In this document: positions 1 through 12,862 of the stretch, one piece after another
Layout: the number at the start of each line of letters is the position of its first letter
Position numbering within the stretch: position 1 is the first letter of the stretch
Source of the DNA: Agarophyton chilense
Lineage: Eukaryota > Rhodophyta > Florideophyceae > Gracilariales > Gracilariaceae
Length of the DNA stretch: 64,000 bases
Assembly: GCA_030374765.1 (NCBI GenBank)
Contig: JARGXX010000115.1
Coordinates: forward strand, 620,001-684,000
Reading direction: 5' to 3'
Program-made: the position numbers and the translations under genes
Notes under the pieces: generated by a model
What the model saw: only the letters and a program-made list of their open reading frames with translations
What the model was told of the DNA's origin: nothing
The model's database searches: none

Positions 1-1195
1 AAGTTTCGAATCTACATTCGGCCGCCCGGAACATTTCACAATTCCATCCGGTCAGCAATCTAGTTCCCTCCGACTAGTACCGGTTGGTAAACCTCAAACA
101 GGAAGTCTTCTAAGTTTCGAATATATTTTTGGCCGCCCTGCAGCGTTGAGACATCCATCCGATCACCGATCCAGTTCTTTCCGAATACAGCCGCTTGGAA
201 AATCTCAGCCGAGAACTCTTCCAAGTTTCGAATCTACATTCGGCCGCCCGAAACTCTACTCTGTTCTTCAAAACGTAACATGAACACAGGATTAGTCAAA
301 TCGTACTTGAATATCGGCTCCGAAACGAATTCGGACCACGGCACTGGTTTTTCGTCGTTCTTGAGACCATTGCCATCAAAGCTCGGCCGGAATGTTCAGG
401 TGCTAGATAAAGATGGCGCCACGGAAAGCTGGGTGCGAGGTACATGGGCCTTTTCTTTGAAGGATTTCTGGTGCCCTCTTGGCGCGTCACCCCGTGTCCT
501 GAGAGAGAAAATATTCCAACAACAACAGCCGGCCGATGAAAGGGTTGCCGTGGGCCACCGAGAACCTCTAGCGCACACAACTGTATCAAAAGGCCTACAG
601 GTCGAACGGCGCCCACGGTGGACTTCCGCCATGCTGACAGAGAGTTTCGAACTATGCAATGTGCGTCCGCGGCCCAGAGCAAAGTCTTTCCAGGTAATAA
701 TTGCTAGCGACAATGTATCTAAATGAGCAAAGCTACTATACTGAGGACGGCTCGCTTCTTCGCTGGTGTCATTTGGAATAGATCACCGTTGCCTGTGATG
801 TCGTGCCTGTGGTTTCTTTTTTCGTCCTTTGAAGACATGATTCGGTCTAACTTGTTGACAAAACGCAAAAAAGTGTTGTATCGATGGCAACGTGTAGTGC
901 GTGTCTTGTTACATGAGAGACACGAGACGAAAGGTTCCACGTTTACTCCGCCGTACATCGCAAGGACTGGTTAGATGGCCGAATCGAAGCCTGTCATATT
1001 CTGAGCAGCCGAATGAAGATTCGAAACTCAGAAGATTTCTTGTTTGAGGGTTTCCAAGCGGCTTTAGTCGGATGGAACTGGATTGATGACCAGATGGAAG
1101 TCGTGGATCTTCCGGGCGGCGGAATAGAGATTCAAAGCTTGGAAGACTCCCTGGTTGAGGGTTTCCAAGCGGCGGTAGTCGGAGAGCGGGGGGGG
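1..1195. repeat. Foldback-like element: inverted arrays of a 111-bp tandem repeat
   Basis: The left arm (1 to about 262) holds units starting at 1, 112 and 223, each opening with AAGTTTCGAAT followed by a GGCCGCCC block, so the period is 111 bp. The right arm (about 1003 to 1192) holds nearly two units of the same repeat in reverse complement, recognisable by ATTCGAAACT and by GGGTTTCCAAGCGGC, which occurs twice. The arms enclose about 740 bp of unrelated DNA with no recognisable gene; a 148-codon open stretch at 280-726 has no motif I know. Inverted arms built of tandem repeats are typical of foldback elements and also of subterminal repeats of CACTA-like transposons. The left end lies outside the window, so the true termini and target duplication cannot be seen. 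Confidence 0.65.
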
Positions 1196-1198
1196 TGA

Positions 1199-4100
1199 TC
1201 CATCTGGGCTTCTTCCGTTTCCGTTGCTGCGATTGTGTCGCGCGGCCCCGCACTGATCAGAAAACCCGAAACCTGGTGCCCAATAAGCTCATCGTCCATC
1301 TTAAATGATTGGGTTGTTTGTTCTGTCTTTTTTATTTACTGAGATGCCTTGGTTATTTCGAGGGACGACACAAGGATTGAAACCGAATTGAGGTACCCAG
1401 GACAGTGAGAGAAACGCTTTACCTTATGCTAAATAAAAAGCTGTTGCAGCAGACACGAACAAGCAGGACGAAATGCACTCGGCGTTGCTTTGGATGTAGT
1501 TTCCGCAATTGCTGTCGACGAAGGAAACAAGTGATTCAAGATATCGACACAGTTGGGACAGTAAGTGAGTGTGGTAGTTGCTGGTCTGTCTCGTGTAGTA
1601 GGATAGAGGTACATGTTGGACGGCTCCTACTTGTATCGTTGGCATTCAAAAGCGATAGGTACTACTTTAGTGGCGCTCGAAAAGTATCTTGAGCAGCTGT
1701 GAACACAAGAGTGATCACATCTGATAAGCGATTGGAATAGGATATAAAAGTTGCGTTGTGGATGCAGTTTACAGAATTGGGAGCGATTGCTGAACGGGGA
1801 AGGGATGTTCAGTTTGATGGAAAGCCGCGGGCTCTGGAAACAAGAATGGACATCCATTAGCATATAGTGCCTGTCATGATCGATGAGAACAGCTTGCGTA
1901 AAACATACATGTTGTTCGCGACTGTGTCCCAAGCACAAAAACGTGCACCGCAACCTTTCCGTCTCCAACCTCTTTGTCACTCGACCACATCTGAACAGAT
2001 GCTGATTCGGCAGCATATATGAAAAAGGCAGATGAGCAACCAATTACGTGCAACAGTTGCGTTTGTATACGGGGGTCGCGTACGTCACCTACTAGTATAT
2101 TTCCTCCTGAGCGTAAAGAATGTTAACTGTATCCATGAGCTTACGCAAATGTAGCTATCAAGTAGTTTAGTACATGACACTCCAGCAAAACAAATACTTT
2201 GGCAGCTTTGCCTCTTTCCGTATCTGCGGAATCTCCACAGCTCGTATCGCTCGTAGCGAGTGCGGCTCTTTCGCGAATGAACGAATATTAACTAACATGG
2301 CATTTTGACTCGGTCCGTTATCGAAGTGTGAAATTCACACAAGAAAAAAGGCGGGTTTGGAGAGAGCGAGGACATGAGCGGCAACGGCCTGTTTGTATTG
2401 GTTACTGAGCTGAACGACCCAGGCCAGCACGGAACGGATGAAAGATCACCTGTCATGGTTCGCTGCGAGAGGGAGGGGTGGGGAGGGTCGAGCGCGAGGG
2501 CGGCGAAGAAGAATGGTGGCAGCCGCACACGCGGGCTGCACGCGCACACGCAGTTGCTTCTCGCATGTCATACTTCCAGCTACTATCAGACTCCGATTTT
2601 GGTTGGCGACGTACAAGCTCACCGAGATCGCACCTCGTGCGAAGCTAAGGCGTGCTGAGCGCAAGCCCTATGGGGCGACCATCGACGTGCATTGCGCCCG
2701 CCTCACCGCCGTCGTTCGTGGTGATACACCTTCCGTACCGTCTGCAGCGCTGCCCATTCTGATTCTTCCCCGTCTTTATCACTCATCTCGGCGGTGGAAC
2801 GCCCTTCTTGTTACATCAGCAGCTGAATCACAGGCTTCTCAATTTGCTGCACAAACATGTGTCGTTTTCTCCGCTTGGGTTCACAATCAAAATGGACCCT
2901 TTCGCGTTTTTGCTTAAGCAAACCCCGTCAACTCGCCGAAGGTTGTAATAATCGGGTCTCAGGTGGCAGCCCAAATGTTCGGAGCTCAATTGCTCGAACT
3001 GTAATGTCGCGTGCAGTTGCTGTCAGCAATAGCATTTCCGTTTCTACGCTTCACTGCGCCTCCATATCCAACGTGTCATACGACCTCATTTACACTTTGC
3101 CACATCAGATTGCCCATGTCTGGCTTCCATCTTTTAAAGAAGCCATTTTGCTTTATATGGAACACATCTCGATATACTACCTGACTCTTGATCATAAATT
3201 TTTATTGGCACGCACGTACTCGCCAGGCGTCCACCATGAACCAAAGAAAAACGTACAAGCCAATATTCCATCCGAGGCACATGAAACTATCTCGTGTACA
3301 GGCTACAACTCTTATGACGCGGGCAACATTTCGAGAACGCTACCATAGAATACCTACAACGAAAGAAACTGGGGTAGGGTAGTTGTTTGGGACCGCGATG
3401 TGACAAAGTGATTCAATAGGATCTACTTTCTTACTTCAGCGGTCTGGGATCTCTTGTACTGACGATCATTTGAATGGAGGGTGAAACCCTGCTTATCTAG
3501 ATTTTTGACCTCGACAAACACCCCGAAGAAGGTATGCTTTCTAGAATGTTCTAGAAACATCTTAAAAGTTTTTAAAATAGAATACAAAACTTCTAGATAT
3601 TTCTAGTTTCATGATTAATATAATTATATCACATGATTGATGCAAGATCTGAATATCTTTGTTGCGCTATTTCTTACTCCTACTTATTGACATCTGCTTC
3701 AATGATAGTGCGAAAATCTATTTCTATTTTGGATGTAGATGTGCCATACATCTGTCATAGATTTATCTTGATACACAAAATCTAAAGCGGTGTGCCCCGT
3801 TTCATTGGGCGTCGGAGATTATTTCGTTAACGTCAGAAACCGGTACCCCTTCCCATTCCTACGCTGCTTGACAATCAGATCCACGTGTTTCTCATCACCG
3901 TCAATAACTAGAATGCTTTTCGGTTTGTCGACGACTCAGGCTCTGTTGACCACACACTAGCATAGCTGATGTGCGTAGGTGCACCCCAAAGCACAGTGCC
4001 GCGAAATTGGGACGGAACAGCGCAACTGTAGCCCAAAGTGGACTCTGGTATGGATTGGTGAGCGGGCGTTTGGACTGCGTAGTGGACAGCTGCCCGGTGA

Positions 4101-5690
4101 CAGCCGCATTTACGCAGCGCATGCATCATAAAAAATCTAGAAGCCTAACTCACGAGCCGGTCTGGAAGAAACAGAGACTGCTATTAAATAGAGAATAGCA
4201 GACTCTCTTACAGGATCTGGGATAATGCGACACAGAGAGAAACTTTTCTTTGGTGCCCAACCATTTTGCTTCACGCTAAAGGAGCGCGAATCGAGACATT
4301 TCAACAAAACTCTTTGCTTCTAAAGACTACACTGTTTGCTTTTTGCGCTCAATTAACTTCGAAGTATGAAGTTGTGTCAAACTTTTTGGCTCCCGGGCTG
4401 GAGGGGTTTACACAAACTGGCATGATCAAATTGACAGTAGTGTGTGCTGCGTACAGAGATTTTTTCGCTCGTTTCAACCAGACGCGCGCTGCTGAAGATC
4501 ATATGCAACCAGCCACGATACGACAGTGCGTCAAACTGGAAATGCTAGGCAGTTTGTGAGTTTTGATAGATATCGATGACACGAGCACAATCATCGATGA
4601 CACCAACGGAGTGAGGAAAAAGTGGTTCGGAAATGCATTCAACCACGCTTAAAAGAAAATTTTGGCAATGTTAAACTGAATAAAGTAACAAACGCATTTA
4701 GACGCGTCTTGGAGTTTCTATAAAACGTAATGTTGAAGATGTAAGAACTATCTTTAAACAAAATTATTGGAGCGCACGCTACCCAACACAATTTGGAAAG
4801 CACACATATTAGACTTAAGTAATATAGGTTTTGTACCAATGCGGGACACAGTAGACACCTACGATCAGTATAAGAGACTGCTTTAAGTTACAACTCAGTA
4901 AACGGGGGATCGAATTCTCTACATTACATCTTTGGTCTTTCTTTGACGCCAACAGCTGCAGAAACAGCACAATCATCACTGCCCTAACCGTAACTGTACT
5001 TTAAACTGAAACGGTAGCAGGTATGTAAGACATGTCGGTTCTGGGCAGCGTGCAACCATCTCGACCTAGGAGACGGAGATTGAGGATACCTGTAGGGTGT
5101 GGAAGCACCAACTACTAAACGGTGTGACAGAAATGGCGAACGTACTGATCTCATGTTGATAGATGGTGTTTAAAGGCGCACGTGGGTCGGGAAAACCGTC
5201 AAGGCACTAGACCTGCATTCATGGTCGACTATAGAAACCAAAATGTGTACAAGTAGAGTAATATGGGCTTAAATTAACAAGGTTGATCGTGATGGCCATG
5301 CTTGGTGAATAAATATATCTCACAAGCCACCCAACCTACGGTGGCGCTCTTCGTCAGGTGGTCACAGGAGGTCTACTTGAGGTTTCCTTCCCTATCTACT
5401 TAATCCTATCTATCTAATACTAAACTATCGTAAAGCTTATCTAATTGCTAACTAAATCATCATTGTAGTACACGGATGCATGTCGTCAAACATCCATTTT
5501 CAACACGTTTCCATCATTACATCCTTGATGTAGCTCACTATACTACAGATCCCCTCCGAGAGACAGTTTCGCCCCGTGATTGTATCTGGGTGAGTTCGCC
5601 AGTGCTGTAGAACACATTGCAGCAGTCGCCAGTGCAGGATGCAGTGTACCTTTAAGTAATGCCAGGTGGTGAAAAGAACGCTTTCGATCA
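1199..5690. other. Long spacer without a convincing gene
   Basis: Open stretches here are short (at most about 160 codons), overlap on both strands and show no domain, signal peptide or repeat that I recognise. The segment 2,430-2,920 is GC-rich and open on both strands, which favours chance. From about 3,540 to 3,800 the sequence is AT-rich. The part next to 5,690 is where the 3' LTR of the degraded gypsy element to its right would be expected, but without a second LTR to compare I cannot delimit it. Confidence 0.5.
3539..3556. promoter_or_regulatory. Perfect four-unit heat-shock-element-like palindrome
   Basis: The sequence TTCTAGAATGTTCTAGAA matches the heat-shock factor consensus of alternating TTC and GAA triplets separated by two bases, four units in a row without mismatch. 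Two further TTCTAG motifs follow within 60 bp. The match is visible directly; binding is inference. No gene is recognisable within 1.5 kb on either side, so it could be a relic of an element promoter, part of an inverted-repeat end, or chance. Confidence 0.35.
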
Positions 5691-5729
5691 CCGTCGTAGA
5701 GCTTGAGGTTCATCCCCCGTGGTCGTTAG

Positions 5730-6764
5730 TTGTGCGTTTCGACTCCCCCCGTGCTGGCATACTTTGGCAGCCATTGTGACCGACACGAGGGGCACTGTCA
5801 TACCATTCGGTGCATGGCTCTCGCGGAATGGGCCGTTCTCGTTGCCCATCTAGTTGTTAAAGCTTCCCGCGACGTTATTACCTGTGACAGCCGTTGCCCC
5901 GATCCTCGGATTACCAATGATGGCTTCTTACCTGTTGTTCGTGTTTTCCAGTTTCCTCGCTCTACAGTTGACCTCATCGGCCAGATCGGCGTGAAAAAGA
6001 TTCTCTTTGGTATGCTGTTCACCGTTGTTAAGATGGAGACCTACCTGGAAGTGTCTTTGTCGCATCGGTGGAAGAATGACCAATATAGGGAAGTTTGGGA
6101 GTTCGAGAAGCTAGCCACTCTCAGTGGGGGGAACTGGGTATTACCATTCGGGGAGCCCATTGGTGGGTCTCCTGAGCCCTTTACCCATGAAGTGAAGACC
6201 CCGGAAAGTATTACCTCCGTCTCCGCTACCGCCCCACCTGTTGGTTCCGCTCACGTTTCTTCTATCCTCGCTCCCCGTTCGGTTTCTGCTCCTTCTGCTG
6301 AACCTGCGCAGTCCCTCTTGGTGAAACCTACCACTGCCGGCGGTGGTGACTCTGTTATGGCTCCTGCCACTAGTGGTCCGCTTATCAGAATCCAGCGCGT
6401 CTGTGTCTCTCGTCTCAACCGTCCCGGTTCGCGCTCTCTCCAAGAAGCTCTCGCGCTCTTGGAGCAGCTTATTTCTCGCCACGTGGACTATATCGATTTT
6501 ATCCACCAGACTGATGCTTTTTGTAATCGGTTCAAGGGCGGGATGTACCAGGCGGTCACGAATCACGTCGCGGATTTCAGCACCATTGGGGAACGAGCGG
6601 GTACCTCGAGCGATCCACTCATTGGCACAATTGTTTGTCTTTTGTTGGCTTCCGCCAGCAATGACCCTGTAAGTAATGTGCCGATACCCACTCCTGGATC
6701 TCCTTCTTTCCTACTGCTTCGTTCCCTTCGGGTGTCTCTTCCGGTCTGCCGCCCTTACCTTTGA
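5730..6764 (+). CDS. Antisense ORF of the degraded gypsy element
   Basis: An open frame of 344 codons lies on the strand opposite to the gypsy pol, between the integrase end and the expected position of the 3' LTR. It has no domain I recognise. The N-terminal half contains an ALAEWAVLVAHL block and a GGNWVLPFGEP block. The middle, around residues 140-220, is rich in Ser, Pro and Ala, and a helical segment follows (LQEALALLEQLI). The young gypsy element has an ORF in the same relative place with the similar blocks ALVAAEWAARVAAHL and SGNWVYYNTFGG. I infer a shared extra gene; whether it is expressed is unknown. The element itself is a fossil. Confidence 0.45.
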   Translation: MCVSTPPVLAYFGSHCDRHEGHCHTIRCMALAEWAVLVAHLVVKASRDVITCDSRCPDPRITNDGFLPVVRVFQFPRSTVDLIGQIGVKKILFGMLFTVVKMETYLEVSLSHRWKNDQYREVWEFEKLATLSGGNWVLPFGEPIGGSPEPFTHEVKTPESITSVSATAPPVGSAHVSSILAPRSVSAPSAEPAQSLLVKPTTAGGGDSVMAPATSGPLIRIQRVCVSRLNRPGSRSLQEALALLEQLISRHVDYIDFIHQTDAFCNRFKGGMYQAVTNHVADFSTIGERAGTSSDPLIGTIVCLLLASASNDPVSNVPIPTPGSPSFLLLRSLRVSLPVCRPYL

Positions 6765-7353
6765 CTCCTCAGGGGTTCGCTCCCCATTGTTATAGTACGG
6801 GCTCACAGTTACACACTCCAAACCTTCCGGGTACTTCTGAAGGACCTTCTGAGGGACCTTCTACCACGCGTGATACGGACCCCTTCCAAAAGGGGCTTTT
6901 GTAGGTTTCTTACCTAGAGCGGTTTTCAATTTTCTCTTGCTTCTTCTTAAGTATACCTTTCTTTTCTCTCCACGCCGAGTAACCGCACAGCGAATGTCTC
7001 CCCTCCCCCTCCTTGGCAGATTGCATCAGTGTCAGTCCTTATGTATAGGTTGGGAGGTGTGCGTTGCGCCTGCGCCAGCACCGTAATAGGAAGTTGCGTT
7101 GTATGTGATGAGGGGGTTCTAATTTGTCATCTTCAGGGCCATAGCCATACCACCGGACGTAGTAAAGAAGACCTGATGGTGTTCTTATGTGATCTTCAAT
7201 GGTGTCGATCGCGCATTCGGAATCTGTGACCTCAGGGTGTCCGCCTAGGTGAGGTGCGGAGCCCTGCTATTGGGCTCCTTGGTTTTTCGTAGGGTCTTGA
7301 ATGTTCTCCAGGTCTTGCGATTGAACGATTTCCTTACCACTTGGTCAATCCGA
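6765..7353. other. Spacer between convergent antisense ORF and gypsy pol
   Basis: No gene is seen. The stretch around 6,920-6,990 is pyrimidine-rich (TTCTCTTGCTTCTTC). A comparable pyrimidine-rich spacer lies between the antisense ORF and pol of the young gypsy element at 25,000-25,140. Both are places where convergent transcripts would have to end. Confidence 0.4.
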
Positions 7354-9810
7354 CTACGGTTCTGCGGGTGCCGGATTAACGGCTGGGTTCGCGGTCGTGC
7401 CATATTTCCTAAGGTCTATTGAGACCCGTTCTACCGATACAGTGTTTTTGAGTCCATCCATTTCGACCGTAAGGGTGTGCTCATTTGCTGAGATTACTTC
7501 ATATAGTCCTGTAGGCTTAAAGAGTAGCTTCGATTTGATATAAATATTGATTCGAATATCGTCTCTTTTCTCAGATGGTGTTGGTCTCGATTCACAGGGA
7601 GGGATATCAATGAAGACATATTCCCCAGTTTCCACCGTGGTTGTGCTCTTCTCCCCTTGATCGTAGTAGGCCTCATTACGCTTCTGGGCTACTGTACATT
7701 TGGAAATTGCTTCTTGTGAGGTTTTCCTGAGCTTTCTGAATATATCTTTCTTGACCTGAGTGGAGATAAGTGTACCTGATGCTCTATAGTTCTCGGGTCC
7801 TGGTTGAAAGGTAATACCATGAGATGTCTGTGAAAAGACCCGTTCGAAGGGAATAGTCTGCGTAGATCTATGTACCTGAAGGTTATAGGCAATTGTTAGG
7901 GGCTGTACATAATCAGCCCATCCAGTTTGGTGTTCTTCTAAATTTTGTAGTAGTATTTTTCCCAGGGGTGTTGTTGAAGCGTTCCGCTTTTCCGTGTGTC
8001 TGCGTATGTTACGCCGTGGTGAAGTAATGCTTCAACCCAAGCATTTTACAGACTGTTTCGAAGAACTTCGATGCTAAGTTCGGGCTATTGTCGGTGAGTA
8101 GGTACATTGGGGCAACGTACGGGTTTACCAAAGTATTCAGGAAGGCTCTTGCCAAGACCGTCAAGGTTGTGCATTTTAAGGGTATGTCGTTTTTGAGTTT
8201 GGAAAACCGATCGGTGATGACAACCACGAATCAATATCTCTCTGAGGGTTTCGGCAGTGAGCCCAGGATGTTGATAGCTACAAATTCCAAGGACCGCGCC
8301 GCGAGGAACAGCTTCATTTGGTTCTTGTGCTTTTTTAAACCACCTCTGGTCTCTACATTCGAGGCGCAGCGAGCCACATGGTTATGAAGATCGTTGGCTA
8401 TGTGGGGCCAGTACAAGTGTTTTCGAAAGGTATTATAAAACATTGTGGCTCCTGGATGATCTGCCAGTCTTTCGAAATGCCCTAAATATATTCCCTACGT
8501 GCGTAGGGACTCTGGTACAACCTTCTGGAGTGCTGCATGCAGGGTAGGACGACGCACTAGGTAGTCTCCATGGTATTTCTTGAACTGCGATCCTTCGATA
8601 CCAACTTGGTTTTTCAATGTCCTGCAATAGGTGTCCGTAGCTTGCGCTCGCGAGAGTTCCACTGGGGTTATCGGAGTGTCCTCCCCTTTTTCGATAGCTC
8701 CTAGCATTTCGATTGATTCTTCCTTCTGTCCTTCTTCATCATTCCATAGTCCTATTCGTTCGTCCATACCATATGGTTCTGCCAGCTAAATCGTGAAGCA
8801 TGGTACATCATCTTCTACCGGTTTGGTTTCCAGCTCATCTGTATTTAGCTGGGATATCGCATTCGCGGTGTTGTGTTCTATACCAGGGCGGCTTTAGACT
8901 TCATAGTCAAACTTCGAAGGTTGGAGTTTCCAACGACCTAATAATCTGGAGGCGTTTGCCAGACCCAATATCCACCTTAAGGCTTCGTGATCCGTTCGTA
9001 CATTAAAACGAGCACCATGAAGGTAAGGTCGCAACATCAAGGTGTTGTATACCACTTCGAGTCATTTCTTTTCCGTGACGGAGGAGTTTTGTTCCGTCTC
9101 TGTGAGTGCTCGGCTCCAGTAACCAATTGGTGCTTTTTATTCATCGTCCTACTCCTGCATTAGACAGCAACCAATGCAGTCGTCTGAGGCATTAGAACAC
9201 AATGTGTATGGTTTTCCCGCTTTCGGTAATGCCAATATGGGAGGTGAAAACAGCCACGCTTTCAAGAGTTTGAAGGAGTCCAGTTTGTCGTATTACAAAC
9301 CTTTCCGGTTGTTCTTTTTGGAGACGTAGGTTTAGAAGGGCTGCTATCTTTGCAAAGCCTTTGATAAACCTGCGGTAGACATTGGAAAACCCCGTGAAGG
9401 AGCGCATCTCCGTTTGGGTTGAAGGGAGTTTTGCCTTTTGTACTGCTCTGAAGTTTCGTTTGGCTACTTGAAGTTTTCCTGAATTGATTTTGTACTCGAG
9501 ATACTGTATCTTCTGGTAGAAGAATATACACTTTCTTGAATTCATAATTACTCCCGCCTTTCTCACGAGATCTAGTACGGTCCGGACGTTGTCGTAGTGC
9601 TTCTTCATGGTTCTGGAGTAGATCACGATGTCGTCTATATACACCACATCTTTCGCAAGCTTTCTCCCACACTTCCCGCCTCCCATGCACCCTGGGGAGA
9701 GAGACAGCATAGCATTCAATAAAACTTCACCACGTGAATTTTCATTCAAAACTATACTCTCCGCTTCACCCTTTGACACCCTCCCACCTCCATCTCATCC
9801 ATCTCCCGTC

Positions 9811-12801
9811 ATGCTGTCTTGCTGCTCTCACGGTTGCTTTTATCGAACAACTCCCTCTACTCCCTCTCTCAGCATCAAAAACGATGTCGACACGGCAAAA
9901 CCTCTAACCCCTACTTCATTCAAACCCCCAGAGCGGTTTCACACTGGCTCCACACATCAAAAAGCCACACATCCAAACATCAAATGGTCATTCCAATATC
10001 CGCCATCGCCACCAAACTCGTAAATCGAACCGGAGACGAACTCATTCACATCCTCAAAGACCCCTCCTTCTCACCCTCATACTTACAGTTTTTCATCTTC
10101 TCCGCCTCCCATTGCCTACAGCTCCACTCCAAACTATTCGAGCACACTATAGGCTCCATCTAATTCAAAACCTCCATCATATCAGACAAACTCAACAATT
10201 TCTCTGCAACATCATATTTCTAAGATCCCACACACGTCCTGCGCCAGCAACTGCAACTGGATTTCCACAACAACTACTTCTTCTACCAAGTCGGGCAATC
10301 TCCCACAGCCTGCATCACCCCCTTCACCCACCCCATGGCTTCTGAACTCGGCTCACACGTGTTCCCTGAAATGAAAGAACACATCCACTCCCAAGACCCA
10401 GACGTCATCTGGCACGAACCCAAACCCACCGCCCTCGACTCCTTCTTCTGATCTGTATAATAATACTCATACGAGTCCTTCACCACTCTCAAAATCTCCT
10501 TCCTCACCTTCTACACCTGGCGCATCACCCTCCTCAACTTCATAGATCCTTTTCGCCGCCACAGTATCTCTCGTAACTACATCCTCGTCGGTTACATCCC
10601 CATTTCATTCAACAACACTTCCTGTCCCTCAGACGACGAGTCCTTCGACATCAACCCCTCCTCCTACTCCATGACCCGCCCAATTCGTATGGAACTCGTC
10701 CAGAAGTCATTCAACACAATCCTCGACCCCCTCTGCTCCGCCGGTTCAAAAGGTCTTCGGTTATAAGACGCTGACGGCGTCCTTAGTCAATTTCATCCTG
10801 GCATCGCAAACTATAGCGCAGACATCCCGGAAGCAAAGGACACCCTCCCCGTCCTCCACGGCACAAAACCAATGAAGCCTTTCCATAGAAGCATCGATCC
10901 CCGCTCAGAGCCCAACCTTTACACTCCCCCCCTCATTCCACGAGCTGTCTCCCATACCATTCAAACAAGATCTTGGCACAAGCACCTCCTCTAAAACTCC
11001 GAGGAAGGCCTCCTTTCCCGAAAAGCGTGTGTCGCAAGAACGCGAAGAAACTAAGCCACAGAACTCCTCCATTCCAAAGCCCTCTCCTCCCACACCTCAT
11101 TCCTCGAGTCGTACCCCCTCCTCAATGTCTCCCCACTCCTCACCCTCTACTCCATCTTCTCCTTCGAACCACTTCACGACTTCCACCCCAGCATCTTAGA
11201 GCTCACCAAGCTCGCCACCATTGAAAGACTCAAGTCCTAACAACAATTATCCAACTTCGGTCCCTTACCCTCCCCCACCTCACTCAAGATCATCTGTACC
11301 TCACTTTTGAACCACTCCAACACATTCTCGCAGGCATTGAATTCCACTTCCCCACTCCGGGTGTTCATATCGACTTTTTAACTCCCGCAAAGGGTAAATC
11401 ACTCAACGGCTTCCTCACCCCCGACAGTATCAAATGAATGCTAGAAGCAAAGAAATACATAGCACTGGATGTCGTCTTCCCCTTCACCTGCTCCTTCGTC
11501 AACCTATGCTTCGATGAAAATGACACAGCACCCATCACCTCCATCTTCAAGTCCTACGCCGATTTCGTCATCAATGTGCTCCACTACCACAACTCCCCAG
11601 TATGGACACAGACCCGCATTTACTCCTTGGAGAGCCTCATCAAGAACTTCAAGTCAAACGCCCTTCCCATTCTCCGCCTCTTCCAGGCGTCTAACTTCTG
11701 AACACTCAAGTTCCATCTCCTCGATCAAATCATCTCAGACATCTGAAGATATGGAGGCCTTCTATTTAGGTGACGCTGGCGTCTACGAACATGCACATGT
11801 CCTCTTCAATAACCACGACCGCCGCACCTCCCGCAGAAGATTACCAGCTCATAGAGAGACAATCGACGCCATTTAACAATCAGAGAACTTCCGCAACTCC
11901 ATCTCCATCTCAACCTCAAACTTCTCCTCTTCTTCTCCACCTCGACGGCCCTGACTATTCTGCTATGGCATTGCAATTCTCCTTCGCGAATTCACCACCG
12001 CCGAAAAGTACCTCCTCTCCAATCCTCATTCCACAATCTCTTCTCTCTCAAACATCTTCCCCATTTCCATCATCTCCTTCATCAACCAGATCTCTCGAGG
12101 CACCCCCCCCCCCCCTCCCCGCTTTCCATAACCTGTGCCTCGAAACCCTCGGCCTCTCGTCATCCTCTTCTCATCTTCACAATCTCAAGTTCAAATTCGT
12201 CGACTCAGCTTTCGTTCGAGGCGGTTTCAACCTTTTTTTACGTTATTTTGACTCCCATCTCAATTGCATCCGTTCATCAGAGCCAAGCGCCTCACTCCTC
12301 CAGCGCATCTACGCGACCCCCTCTTTTCGTCCATCGAAGTCTCCCAAATCTTCCTAAATCTTGGTCTTCGTTACTACCTCTAAAAACTGCACCTTCCCCA
12401 CTACGTGGATCTACAATCTTCTAGCCCTTATCCGGTTTGATTTCAAAGAAAATGACTCAAACGATGGAAATTATGCCTTGGTACGCTTCTTCGAGGTTAC
12501 CAAGCCAGTCGATCTCGTCCATCGCAACCTCAACTGTGTCTCCCTTCTTTGGACCAAATATGATGAACTCGACTACGCCCTCTTTCTCAATCACAGCAAT
12601 TTCTCCCGAAACGTCTCCCCGTAGTTCAGTCTCATCCCTTTCTCCTTCATCGAAGGTTTGATTAACGTCGTCATCCAGAAATATCTCGCCAAGCCCTTCT
12701 TTCCTTCCGTTCACTGGCGATTCCACCGCTTCTACGTTCACAAATTCTACAGAGATCCACGCTCTCGTGTATACGTCTCAACCCAAAGCAAACATGCTTG
12801 A
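9811..12801 (+). pseudogene. Plavaka-type transposase, decayed
   Basis: Coding remains lie in all three plus frames, so this is a pseudogene with many frameshifts and stops. The order of blocks is as follows. First is a Cys/His finger at 9,811-9,900 (paired Cys, then QHQKRCRH). Then IPISAIATKL with KDPSFSPSY lies near 9,990-10,080, and a block ending DPFRRHSISRNYILVGYIPIS at 10,545-10,610. A D-A-D-G element is followed by ANYSADIPEAKDTL at 10,770-10,840; the Y-x-A-D-x-P-E string is a hallmark of Plavaka transposases. FEPLHDFH follows near 11,170. The C-terminal KFHLLDQII...RYGG...YEHAH block at 11,705-11,800 corresponds to the conserved KxH, E and H residues of the catalytic core. A domain ending ALVRFFEV...SLLWTKYDELDYALF at 12,470-12,590 is also typical of large CMC-type transposases. 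The same N-terminal blocks recur at 62,936-64,000. Confidence 0.7.
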
Positions 12802-12862
12802 ACTTCACATCCATAACACTGAGCATCTTCTTACAAGCATTGAACACATATTCTGCAGAGTC

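Larger units (their letters stand above)
5730..9690 (-). mobile_element. Degraded Ty3/gypsy element, 3' part (fossil)
   Basis: Minus-strand remains of a gypsy pol run from about 9,690 to 7,350. In order they are the end of reverse transcriptase with a VYIDDIVIYS catalytic block, the RNase H region, an H2C2 integrase finger, the integrase core (LLTDNSPNLASKFF) and a C-terminal integrase tail. Gag, protease and the first part of reverse transcriptase are absent: the element is cut off at about 9,690, where the Plavaka-like transposon begins. The coding part carries many breaks and looks old. An ORF on the opposite strand lies beyond the integrase end. Pol differs clearly from the young gypsy element at 22,082-33,838, so it is another family. 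No LTR pair remains to date it. Confidence 0.8.

Noticed and set aside
280-726. Open frame inside the foldback-like element
   Set aside because: Overlaps two minus-strand frames of similar length and has no motif; not called as a gene.
2438-2917. 159-codon plus-strand frame in a GC-rich patch
   Set aside because: Arg/Ala-rich by composition, with no domain and a competing minus-strand frame.
6141-6566. Minus-strand frame opposite the antisense ORF as gypsy coding sequence
   Set aside because: Arg/Ser-rich with no retroelement motif, and located beyond the integrase end.
9628-10345. Ser/Pro/His-rich frames as a separate host gene
   Set aside because: They line up with the N-terminus of the second Plavaka-like transposase at 62,936-63,430 and belong to the transposase pseudogene.
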